Shown in pieces: positions 14,418 to 24,400 of a stretch of 24,606 bases of DNA (within the stretch, counting starts at the first letter, position 1; each line of letters opens with the position of its first letter). The notes beneath the pieces were generated by a model. The model had not been told where the DNA came from, made no database searches, and worked only from the letters and a program-made list of their open reading frames with translations. Position numbers and translations under genes: made by a program. The stretch spans positions 1 through 24,606 of the IMG/VR virus record IMGVR_UViG_3300027522_000035; one strand, 5' to 3'. The stretch is from a virus.

Positions 14418-15059
14418 CTATAATAATGTAGAGTAAGCTTTAATTGCCTCCACTGGATTTTCTGCTTTACGAATTTCAGTTTTCGCTTTTCTTTTCTTAC
14501 TATTCTTTACTGACTCTTGCTCAAATATTTTCAGTTTCAATTTAAATAAAACTTCTTTGTGATCAGCATTTTCTGCATCAAAGTCAAAAAGAATATCCAA
14601 ACTTCCCTGTGATTCCTCAGTAATTTCTTGAGTTTCTTGAGTTTCTTGATCTTGATCTTGATCTTGAGTTTGTTTAGTTTCTTGATACAGATTATTTTCT
14701 TTTGCATAACGATGAAAGGCATCTCTAAATACTTGACGATCAACTTCAAGTTTTGCTCTTGTACATTCATCAATAGATTCCCAAGGAAATTCTTCCAACA
14801 AAGCTTTCATTCTTGCGTCATCAGGTTCCACTGGGGAAATATGATAAGAAGTTTGAAGTTCTTTTCCACCGTTTTCATGAACTCCAACTTCATCATCACC
14901 CGCATGAACTGCGCCAGCTGGGGGTGTATAATTATATACAATCTCAAGGGCAGTTAACTCATTATTTATATAGTAAACCTCAACAACCTTTCCGACGAAT
15001 GGAAATTTTGGATCACCATTCGCAAAATATGCATCAGTTTCTTTATTCTCATATGCCAT
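14418..15059 (-). CDS. Acidic phage protein with Gln/Asp/Thr repeats, unknown
   Basis: The 213-aa protein is acidic, apart from a Lys-rich C-terminal helix. It begins MAYENKETDAYFANGDPKFPF and has a first region with hydrophobic strands (VGKVVEVYYINNELTALEIVYNYTPP). A helical middle follows (FPWESIDECTRAKLEVDRQVFRD). Residues about 131-146 are a low-complexity run of QDQDQDQETQETQE encoded by short tandem DNA repeats, followed by a basic helix (KNSKKRKAKTEIRKAE). The Shine-Dalgarno GGAG is well placed. Its position between virion genes and the absence of enzyme motifs suggest a structural or assembly role, but I cannot name a family. Confidence 0.7.
   Translation of the reverse strand: MAYENKETDAYFANGDPKFPFVGKVVEVYYINNELTALEIVYNYTPPAGAVHAGDDEVGVHENGGKELQTSYHISPVEPDDARMKALLEEFPWESIDECTRAKLEVDRQVFRDAFHRYAKENNLYQETKQTQDQDQDQETQETQEITEESQGSLDILFDFDAENADHKEVLFKLKLKIFEQESVKNSKKRKAKTEIRKAENPVEAIKAYSTLL
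14623..14667 (-). repeat. In-frame 9-bp and 6-bp tandem repeats
   Basis: The plus strand has one ATTTCTTGA and two GTTTCTTGA 9-mers followed by three TCTTGA 6-mers. Both unit lengths are multiples of three, so gain or loss of copies changes the length of the Gln/Glu/Asp run without breaking the gene. Confidence 0.85.
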
Positions 15060-15074
15060 AATTAATCTCCTACC

Positions 15075-16025
15075 CTATGAAACGTGTATTCTTAAATTGT
15101 ATGAACTAATTGCCTGTGCCGAACCACTAGGTTGTTCCTGTGCTCTATAATCATCACCAACTTGTCTTGTTCTATAAGTTGAACCATCTAACTTTGTATT
15201 TACCATTGCTGTTCCACGAACATTTCCACTACCACTAGTTCCTACATTATAGGATATTTTATGGTCATTAGTAGAATGAGCAGCCTCAAATCTTAGTAAA
15301 TTACCAAATAAAGTTGAAGCATCTGCAACACTATATTCTTGAAGATTATTGTTTCCATCTATATGTAGTGGACTTCTTGATGGTGTATTATCAACACCAT
15401 CTCTTACATGAAGAAAATAACTAGTTATTGTTGTTGGTTGGTCAAGTGTCTCAGGAATACCAGCAGCAGTAAATGCACCTGCATTGGCTCTAGTATCAAT
15501 AAATACTGCTGTAGTAGAAACGTTTGTATATCCACTAGCCGCAGTCGCTGAATTTGTGATAGTAAAAGTTCCAGCAGTAGCAGATGATTCTGCTGCGGTT
15601 GTCATAGTCAAAATTGTAGGGAATACAAATGTGTCTAACATATCAGTTAAAGTCATTGCTCTAACCGCACCCGCAGTTGAATCATAATATACAGGAAAAC
15701 TTATTCCAGTATCACTAACATGTCCAATCGACCCACTAGCAGTATATGCTAGATTAATCTTATCGAATGCAACAGTTACAGTTGCAACGTCAGCAGTCTC
15801 AGCTACCAAATCAAAGTTGGTAGCGTCTTGACCAGTTGCACCAGCCTTTGTTCTAGTATCACTCATTGCAGCAATCAATGCACCACTATTAGCAACTTGC
15901 GTAAGAACAGCAGTAGGATTCTCTGAATATATAAACTGCATCTTCTGTCGCCATTGAGTAACTTCACCAGAAGACATGGCAGTTAAATTACCATTTAAAA
16001 AATATAAAGGACTTCTTACTGTCAT
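15075..16025 (-). CDS. Virion structural protein, marine T4-like type
   Basis: The 316-aa protein starts MTVRSPLYFLNGNLTAMSSGEVTQW, an opening (RSPLYF-x-x-G-N-x-x-x-M) I associate with virion proteins of marine T4-like phages, followed by an IYSENPTAVLTQVANSG stretch. The rest is rich in Ala, Thr, Ser and Gly with predicted beta structure, and there is a YFLHVRDGVDN and NLRIHVS ending. It has no enzyme motif. It is co-directional with the fibre-like gene (1 nt gap) and has a GGGAG site before its ATG. It could be a fibre, whisker or decoration protein; the exact role is not known. Confidence 0.75.
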   Translation of the reverse strand: MTVRSPLYFLNGNLTAMSSGEVTQWRQKMQFIYSENPTAVLTQVANSGALIAAMSDTRTKAGATGQDATNFDLVAETADVATVTVAFDKINLAYTASGSIGHVSDTGISFPVYYDSTAGAVRAMTLTDMLDTFVFPTILTMTTAAESSATAGTFTITNSATAASGYTNVSTTAVFIDTRANAGAFTAAGIPETLDQPTTITSYFLHVRDGVDNTPSRSPLHIDGNNNLQEYSVADASTLFGNLLRFEAAHSTNDHKISYNVGTSGSGNVRGTAMVNTKLDGSTYRTRQVGDDYRAQEQPSGSAQAISSYNLRIHVS

Positions 16026-16026
16026 T

Positions 16027-18237
16027 TTAAGTTACTCCCGGCGCAAATCCGGCAACTGAGTTTAATATATGCCCACCCGAATCACGAATTTCTATAACAT
16101 TTTTTTGCATACCAGCATGAAGGAACGGCATGTTTTCCATATGAACATTACTACCAGCGTTAGTTGATGAACCATCTGTACCATCTAAGAGTATATTATC
16201 ACCAGCATCAGTTCCGTCAGCAGCAGATTGATTCATAACAATTAATACATCTCCACCCCTTCTTACCAAAGTTTGACCATCGCCATTTGGGCCGTTGTTG
16301 GCGCCGCCATCTGAAACCATCAAACCTTTATCAGGTCTATGGAAAAGATAAACTTCCTTATCAGCGCCAAAGTAAATAAAAGAACCATCAGATTTCAAAC
16401 AAAAATCATCACCAACGGTAAGATCAAGAGAAATTCCAACACCACCAGCTACAGTTAATGCACCGTCTGTGGCAACTGTATTAGCAGTCGTTGCAGTTAT
16501 AGCAACTACACCAGCAGAGGAGATTGTAACAGCATTAAGATCACTAGCAGAACCGATTGACCCGCCGTCTTGGATTGTGATACTTGCATTAAATACAGGC
16601 CGGGCGCTAAAGGTAGCAATACCAGTAACTAAAGCGGTTCCAGATATATCTACATTACCATTAATATCAATTAGGGTTGAGGTTAAGTCTATTTCATCGT
16701 CTGCAGCGATTGACAAATCACCGTCAGCAGTTGAACTAATGTGAATTGCAGTATCACGAAATATTATCTTTTTATTTGTAGCCATTGTTATGGCATCTGC
16801 TTGTGCAAGTGTACCACTAATCTCTACATTACCATTGATATCAATAAGTGTAGAGTTAAGTTCTATCTCATCATCGGCATTAATGTCTAGATCACCATCA
16901 GCTGGAGAACCGATATTAATTGCAGCGTCACGAAACTGTACTACCATTGCAGCATTAAGTAATATCCCAGTATCGTGAACATGAGTTAAAGTTACATCTT
17001 TACCCGCACCAAAAGTTAATACAGCAGCGTCACTAAGTAAGAATAAGTCATCTCCAATAACAGCATCCAAGGCTACAGACAAACCACCATCAGTCTGCAA
17101 TGAACCATCAGTTGTAGAAGTTGCAGCAGTAGTATCATCTGTTTTAATAATACCACTTGCAGTTACCGTACCAGTTACTGCTAGGGCCGAACCAGTAAAA
17201 GTTAAGTTTGCCTCACCGTTACCACTATTAGAACCTGTAGCAGTAATAACACGGTTGTTACCGTCATTATTCAAAGATAAACCATCAGATTGATTAGCAA
17301 AAGCTAAGTTTCCATCACCATCAGTTGCAAGAAGTTGATTTGCAATACCATCAGCAACAGGCATTCTAAACTGAATACCACCAGCAGCTGGGGGAAGAAA
17401 AAGAGAACCTAAGAGGTTGTCACTTGTTGCAGACTGATAAGCAAATCTTGCGTTAACAGAAGACTCATCAACATTTTCTCTAGTCAAGAATACCAATGCA
17501 TCTTCAGTTGATACTTCAAGGATTATAAATTCTTCATAATCCTCAAATGTAGGATTGACAATATGATCATTTGTTCCTTCTTCATAAATAAGAGCTTCAC
17601 CAATGTTAACGACCACACCTTCTACATCAGTTGCATCTCCATCAAGAATGATTGCACTAGATGAATTTGCACCACTAGAATTAGTTCCATTAAGAAGAAT
17701 AATATCATCAATATCTCTACCTATTAATGCTATCGTTCCTGTCTTGTTTTGAACTGTTACTGTTCTATCAGCAGTAGGATCAGTGATTGAAAGGGTTGTT
17801 TGAAACTCATCTATTGTTGAACCCTCAAATACAAAGTCTCCAGAAAATTGATTAAGAGGATTTATAAGATGATCCCCTGTTCCTATTTCATATAAAAGTG
17901 CCTCACCAACATCCACACCAACTGCGCTAGCATTAAGAATGATTGCACTAGACTCATCTGTACCACTTCCATCTGTTGCATTAAGAACAACAACATCGTT
18001 GATATCTCTACCCGTCAATGCTATTGTACCAGACTTATCTTGCATTGTTACTGTTCTGTCAGTAGTAGGATCAATTATTACAAGGGTTGTTTGAAAATCA
18101 TCAGCTGTAGTTCCCTCAAATACAATCTCTGCACCAAATTTCAATCCTTGAATATCTGATCTAAGAGTATTAAAAGATCGACGAAATGTATCTAATGAAT
18201 CGCCAGTAGTTATTGAAGCTGCTGTAATTGTTGCCAT
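16027..18237 (-). CDS. Repeat-built fibre-like virion protein
   Basis: The 736-aa protein begins MATITAASITTGDSLDTFRRS and FNTLRSDIQGLKFG, an N-terminus typical of marine phage fibre-like structural proteins and probably the attachment part. Three internal repeat pairs follow: residues about 38-127 and 135-229 (VFEG...DEFQTTL, GTIAL-x-GRDI, VGEALLYE); about 376-420 and 589-633 (TDG-L...VGDD-x-FL...FGA-KDV); and about 436-476 and 493-534 (FRD-AI...DEIDLTSTLIDINGNV-ISGT). Such Asp/Gly/Asn-rich repeats usually make beta-solenoid or trimeric fibre shafts. The C-terminal part (640-736) is Gly/Asn-rich and could hold the tip. It occupies the place of the short tail fibre/whisker genes (12, wac) in T4 order. 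Its stop is 1 nt from the next gene, and its start overlaps the upstream stop. Confidence 0.8.
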   Translation of the reverse strand: MATITAASITTGDSLDTFRRSFNTLRSDIQGLKFGAEIVFEGTTADDFQTTLVIIDPTTDRTVTMQDKSGTIALTGRDINDVVVLNATDGSGTDESSAIILNASAVGVDVGEALLYEIGTGDHLINPLNQFSGDFVFEGSTIDEFQTTLSITDPTADRTVTVQNKTGTIALIGRDIDDIILLNGTNSSGANSSSAIILDGDATDVEGVVVNIGEALIYEEGTNDHIVNPTFEDYEEFIILEVSTEDALVFLTRENVDESSVNARFAYQSATSDNLLGSLFLPPAAGGIQFRMPVADGIANQLLATDGDGNLAFANQSDGLSLNNDGNNRVITATGSNSGNGEANLTFTGSALAVTGTVTASGIIKTDDTTAATSTTDGSLQTDGGLSVALDAVIGDDLFLLSDAAVLTFGAGKDVTLTHVHDTGILLNAAMVVQFRDAAINIGSPADGDLDINADDEIELNSTLIDINGNVEISGTLAQADAITMATNKKIIFRDTAIHISSTADGDLSIAADDEIDLTSTLIDINGNVDISGTALVTGIATFSARPVFNASITIQDGGSIGSASDLNAVTISSAGVVAITATTANTVATDGALTVAGGVGISLDLTVGDDFCLKSDGSFIYFGADKEVYLFHRPDKGLMVSDGGANNGPNGDGQTLVRRGGDVLIVMNQSAADGTDAGDNILLDGTDGSSTNAGSNVHMENMPFLHAGMQKNVIEIRDSGGHILNSVAGFAPGVT
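16640..16934 (-). repeat. Direct repeat pair inside the fibre-like gene (174-bp offset)
   Basis: A segment near 16640-16760 and one near 16814-16934 are clearly related at DNA level, offset by 174 bp (58 codons), with the same frame. They encode the DEI-x-L-x-STLIDINGNV-x-ISGT unit. This is recent enough that nucleotide similarity is visible by eye. Confidence 0.75.
17551..18126 (-). repeat. Tandem 90-residue domain duplication in the fibre-like gene
   Basis: Segments 17857-18126 and 17551-17835 encode two copies of a domain with the pattern VFEG-T/S-T...DFQTTL...DPT-DRTV...GTIAL...GRDI...VGEAL-YE...GDH-NP. Sequence divergence is moderate and both copies keep the frame. Confidence 0.75.
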
Positions 18238-18464
18238 TATTCTTTACCCACCAACTTTTCTAATAGAGTTTTAATTTCGTGCATCTCGCATTTAATATTA
18301 TTTATCTCCCTTGTCGCAGACCTTAAATCATCTCTTTGCTTTTGTGCCGATTTAGATCGAGAAACTGCTCGATCATAGGCAGTCGTATTAGTATTAACAA
18401 TAGCTCCTGAATGTTTATCTCTTACGAGGTCTACATTATCTTCTACTTTTATATAATTTTCCAT
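18237..18464 (-). CDS. 75-aa conserved phage protein with C-terminal coiled coil
   Basis: The small protein starts MENYIKVEDNVDLVRDKHSGAI with VNTNT, a pattern (YIKVE...LVRD...GAI-NTN) familiar from a small protein of marine T4-like phages encoded next to large virion genes. The second half, about residues 34-72, is a charged helix with heptad-like spacing (REINNIKCEMHEIKTLLEKLV), suggesting oligomerisation. It is tightly coupled: the stop overlaps the fibre-like gene start (TAATG) and the start lies 1 nt after the upstream stop. A chaperone or connector for the flanking structural proteins is possible, not shown. Confidence 0.75.
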   Translation of the reverse strand: MENYIKVEDNVDLVRDKHSGAIVNTNTTAYDRAVSRSKSAQKQRDDLRSATREINNIKCEMHEIKTLLEKLVGKE

Positions 18465-18465
18465 A

Positions 18466-21400
18466 TTATGTCGCCAACGCTAATGCTCTAAAGTCTTTGA
18501 TTCTTGGTGGTTCAGAAGAGTTAGTCGATTGCATGACAATTTTAATTGAGAACGCAATAAAATCATCTAGTGCATCACCAACACCATCATCTGTAACACC
18601 GGCAGTAAATAGATACTCTTGAAAATCATCACGCCCCAAGGATGGGTTAGTGACAGAATCGGGAGAACCATCACCATTAAAGTATTTCCAATTTAATTCA
18701 TCAAAGTCACTAGCATCGTCTGACCTCAAGATTTTAAACATAACTTTAATTTCTGAAGATGTATCTCTGTTCGCACTAAAGAACACTTTCAACGCTGTCG
18801 CTGACTGGGCCAATGAAGCTTTTCTTGTGCAGTATATCGCAACATTATTATCACCAACTGATTCAGTTGAATCTCTATATTCATCAGTTGGAAAAACATC
18901 AGAAGCAGAGTCAATATTATTAATTCTATTTGAAACAGCAAGGCCTGTCATTCTCTGTGTATCAATAACAGGAGATAGATTTTCTTGAAAACTTGATAGG
19001 CTACAAGTTAATGATAATGATTTTTGACCAGCAAGTTCATTTGTCTCGTTAATTGCAGAAGCAATCATATATGGAGAATCATAATACACATTTTCATTTA
19101 ATGGTATTGGAGTTGCGTTTGAAATAGTATCTTTAATAAATGATGCTTGAACACCAGATGCACTTGTTGCAGATGTCCCTTGTTTGACTGTTAAAATAGA
19201 TGTACCTGTAAGTTGCATGTTTGATATATTCATCTGTGCAAGGTCATACAACATATTTTCTGATGCATAAGCATCATCACCGCCGTTCTGAGCTCGTGTT
19301 ATACCAGTACCATCAATAACGGCGTTAGTAGCTACCGTAATCGTGTAACTATCAATATTAATATTACTGATTGATGTAAACGTTTTATTAGCAGCAATAT
19401 TATCAGCATCTGTAACGTAGTGATTGATTTCTGTGAATGGTATTTTATGTAACTGATATAATTCTACAGGAGAACCAGCAGCATGATTTGCTCCAGATTC
19501 ACCAGCCTGGTTACTACCAAATCCTCTTGTTGCACTACTAATTGTATTACTACTTATGGAAGAATATTGTATTATCTCGTTATTGATTCTTATCATCCAG
19601 TTGTTAGATGCGTCCCTAGAATATTTACCAGCAGTATCATTAAAATTTGTACCGTCAGCAAGGACAATAGTTGTCGTTGTATCATCAATCGCATTTGCCA
19701 AGGTTGTTGTAGCACCAGACTTAATATCCATAAACCTAACATTATTATTAGTTGTGTTCATATTATGGTTTGGATGTAGAACTTGGATAACATTACTTCC
19801 ATCTTGGAAAATCATAGGATTGATTGGTAGTCTAACTGAAGACTCGTTACCACCCGACAACCCAGTAGAAATACCTGACCTTTCGGGAACTGGTAGTTGA
19901 TCATTTACAAGAGGCACCGTTCCTGAAAGTGCAGTAAACGAACACCTATTCATTTTAAATTTAATATCTTCCATAAGAGAAGGAGCCCAAGTTCTATTAT
20001 TATGAGACTTAAACATAACCCCAACATCTGGTTGTTTAGAAACTGTCCTTTCTGCAAACAATGCATTAGACGTTGAGGTTGCTGTACCACCAACACCAGC
20101 AGCAGCCAATGTAGATTGAATTTCTGTTTCACCCATTCGAGCAATCCAAATCTTATGAGTTGGTACTTGTGCAAGCAAACAGAAACAATATTCTAAACCC
20201 GACTGTAAATAAACAGGGCTATTAAATTTAAAGTTGGTTGCTTTTTGTCCAGTTTCATCAATCGAAATATTTGCAGGGTCTTTTACAACCCGACCAAACG
20301 GCATAATTTTTGGGCCAGGATAACCGTTGACTACATTTCTCAACTCTAGTGTTACAGGGAATACCTCATCCTTTTCAGAAAAGAATATATCTATACTTGA
20401 AACAAACGCTCCTCCAGACTCTTCTATTAAAAAAGTCTGTGCTAACGGATCATCATCGTCATCACCATCATTATCACCATCATCATCAGTCTGCGCCTGC
20501 GGCACAGGCGCTGGAGGTGCAATAAATGTGGTAGATTGACTAATAACATCAGAGAAAATTGATGTTGAAGAATTTGCATTAGATTTACTCAATTCTGCAT
20601 TTCTTGTTGCAATAATAGTTTCTTGTTCAGTTTCTAAAATACCTGTGGCATGGTAGATTGTTTGTCCTGCTGTAATAGGGTCTGTAGATGTGATATTTGT
20701 TGGACTTGCAGTAAGTCGAAATGAAATCTCACCAGTTTTAAATTTAAGGTTTCCTGTCACTTTAGGATCAGGAAGACTGAATACTCCTTTAACTCTACCA
20801 GATGGGCCGGTTATTAAAGCATCACCAAAAATTAAACTTGAATCAGATGTTGAGAACCCCTCTAGTGGTTTTGTTAAGGAAGAAACATCTACTTTATCAA
20901 AGAAAGGATATAGTTGTGTATTTGGTAAGAAACTATTTCCTTCAAAATTTATTATTTTAGGTCTACAAAACGGCAGCATGGCCCTTGCAATAACTTTAGT
21001 TCCTTGTGATTCAAGGTCAATTTTTTCAATAACATCAGTTTTAATACCAGTTCTACTCTGATCTGTTCTTACTGTACTAACTGTTCGTGATGTTAAGTTA
21101 TTACCACTCCACCAAGAACTACTTGATGAAGCTGTTGTTCCAGACCATTGAGTTTGCCAAGCATTCCACACCGTTCCTATTGAATCTTTATTATCTTCAT
21201 AAAAAGTATCAAAGTTACCCTCTACATTAACAATTAAATCGGGAGCAACCTCTGTTTCAAACCAATCATCACTTTGTGGGTCAAGAGAAACATGTCCTTC
21301 CCAATTAGATAAAAGAACAGGAGTAACTCTTTCAACTCTAGTTGCAAATGGTTGATCAAGTAAAGTAACTTCTTTGTAAGGTAAAGTTATAAGATCACCA

Positions 21401-24400
21401 GTTTTTTGATAACCAAAATTAGCACGTTCTGTATCAGAAGTAGATTGTTCTACTATAGAAAATGATTTAGTCTTGGAAGCTGGCCGCAATTCATTATTTT
21501 CCATATCAATAGAACACTGATAGTCTTGGTGTTTAACATCACCAAGACGATGACCTTGGAAAGCATCAACCACAAATCCAGATTTAAATCTATTTAATCC
21601 ATTAGCATCAGTAACTTCAAAACTCTCTGCATCACGTTCTAATAAAGATAAGTGTGTATAATATTCTAAATTTCCAATACGATCTTGAAGCTTACCAATA
21701 TCCTTCATAGTGAAACGTTGATTTTTTTCTCTTCGTATAACGACATCTCTAGGAGTAAATGTAAATGGTGGAATAAATAGTTCTGCCAATTTCATTGTCG
21801 AAGCTCGAGCCTCTGGAATTTGAGGATTTTCAGAAGAATCACCTTCAGTTATAGTAATATTACCACCAATATCAATATCAATTATTGCTCTTTTACCTAA
21901 GTAATATTCATAGTCTGCCTGTACCAAAGAACCTGGCTTGAGGAAGTTATTTGCAGAAGCGCCAGTCCCATCATATTGTCGATGGAAGAAATCAAATGAA
22001 TATCCAGTTATTGCATCAACTGTTTCAACAACAGCTGTTGCCCCCACAGCATCTTCTACACTAGGTCTAAAATCAAAAGTGTTATATAGTTTATAAAACC
22101 CAGTAGGAGCAGGAGCTTCAGGATCAACTTTTGTAGCACTATATTGTGGAATATCAACATAGTCCATTTGATTTGCAACGTCACTATATGAATCAACGGT
22201 TAGAACATCACCAGCACTATGTTCAAGATAATCAAATACAATTAATAATCGACCAGTAGGAGCTGGCAAACCGCTTCTTCTCTCAATACGAGAAATATCA
22301 TAGTAATTGTCTCGTTGGCCAGTGTCTAATTGATAGTTGGAAGTTATAACAGAATCACCCTCAGTGACACTACCAACTGTCGAAGTTGCACCAGAAGATT
22401 CAGCAGTAATTACCTCATTTACTGAAAATCTTTTAGATGAACCAGAAGTATATACTAACTGTACTGGAGATGTTGTAGTAATAATTCTTGCTGTGGCATT
22501 AGTTGATGCACCAGTAATCTTTTCACCTCTAGTGAAAGTACCTGTTGTTGTACCTAAAGATATTGTTGGTGTATTTGCATCAGTACCAGAAGCTCCAGAT
22601 TCAAATACTGCCATCAACCTAAACACATCACTTCGTCCCAAAGAAATTTGTCTGTCCGTTGGTCTAGTTCCAAATGCAGCAGTTGCGCCTGGAATGACCT
22701 TAACTTGTTTCATTAGTTTTGTTGTTTTGGTTTTTTGAACAACTGAACTCTTAGAGAGAGTTGTCATAATTTTAAGTTTAGCACCAGTACCAAATACAAT
22801 AGGATTGGTAATCGTAAGAGTTCCCGTTCCAGCGCCGGAGAATCCACTAGAAGCACTAACAACATCTCCAGATTTAGAAGAACCAGAACCAGCAATTAGA
22901 ACTGAAATTGTATAGTCGGTTTCACTATGAGAAAGAAATGTTTCATTTGTACCAGCTGAAACTGTTACCGCACCAGAAGAATTTGTGTTCACAATAAACT
23001 GTCGGCGAATTGTAAGTTGTGTATCACTTTCTCCGCCATTTGATGCAGTTAATAAAGTTTTTACTGGACGTTTCGCAAGTCTAAAGAGAGAAATATTTTT
23101 TTCTGCATCTTCTAACTTACAAATAAACTTGAGAGAACCAGTACCACCAGATGCAGCTGTTTGCAACGCAATCGGATCACCTTCCACCTCTGTTAGAATA
23201 TTATCTCCATTGTTTAATCCAACATCAGTTGTTCCATCTAAGTCTAAGAAGGAAGAAGCAGTAGCAACGGCGGTGAGTGCAATATCAGCAGTGAAGTCTT
23301 GACCAGCATCAGCGTCATCACAAACAACAGACCGAACTTGGTCAAAAGATTTTGATTGAAAGGAAAGAATGGTTAAATCAGCATTACCAGAATTTTCTAC
23401 TAAACCACCCGCTTCAGCAGAGTTAGATGAAATAATTTTTTCACCGACTTGAAAAATTCCGTTAACGTTTGTGAGAACAAGATCAGCGCCTGAAGTTTCT
23501 TCACCAAATATAAGACCAGTTGCACCACTATTACTTCCTGTAACAAGTTGTCCGCCATTTGCGGCGATAGATAGTAATGTTGGACTTGGTGTTCCAGATA
23601 AAGTTATTCTAACAAACGGACGAACATCAAAAACAAAAAGTTTGTAAATAGCATCAGCTTGGCCAGGAGTACCAGAAAGATGTTGATAAGTCCGAACCCT
23701 TGCAACACCAATTTTTGTTCCAGTGGCAGTGCCACGGGCTGAGGTTGCAGTGTCATGTAAAGATAGTTGTTTGAATGGGGTTGACTCACCAGAAATAAAT
23801 GATACATCTGGAGTTCCAAACAAATTATTTACGGTTACAAAGTTACCAACATCAAACGCTGTATTACTAGAATTAACCGTATTAAATTCTCTAGACTTCT
23901 TTAAATCAATTACAGTAGGTGCAATTTTTTCAATCTCAAAACCCTTAACATATGCCTTACCAGAAGAAATTTGTAATGCAAGAAGTGATTCAGAAGCAAT
24001 ACCATTACTATCTGTTATTGTTCCAGACTTATATACACCCTTATAATCTACAGGGCCAACACTAGCATCAATAGATTCTTTAACTTGGAATGTAAATGGC
24101 CTTACAGTATAGTTACCAGATTCATCAAATGTTCTACGAGCAAGTGTCTCTTCAAGGATAGAGTACTCTGTATTCCTTGCATGTCTTATTATTCTACCAC
24201 CCTTAATCCTCAACAACTCAATGAAATTTTTATCGTCTGTTGCAGAAGTTACAATAGATATAAGAGTTAGAGTAAACTTTAGTCGGTGTGCGCCTTTAGC
24301 TGCAAAGTTAGATGATCCAGTTGCATTATCTAATAGAGATGTATCAAGTTCTGGTGTTATAATTGACTCATCAACTCTCAGTCCAATTTTTACATTCAGT

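Noticed and set aside
14963-14970. TATAAATA on the minus strand
   Set aside because: It lies inside the coding region of the 213-aa gene, about 550 nt from the next start codon. In an AT-rich genome a chance match is likely.
15484-17000. Long plus-strand ORFs opposite the structural genes (Val/Ser/Ile-rich)
   Set aside because: These come from the repetitive Ala/Thr/Asp codons of the minus-strand structural proteins and have no ribosome sites.
20493-20511. Perfect 7-bp inverted repeat GCGCCTG/CAGGCGC with a 5-nt loop
   Set aside because: It is inside the giant virion gene (encoding APVPQAQ) and has no U run after it; not a terminator.
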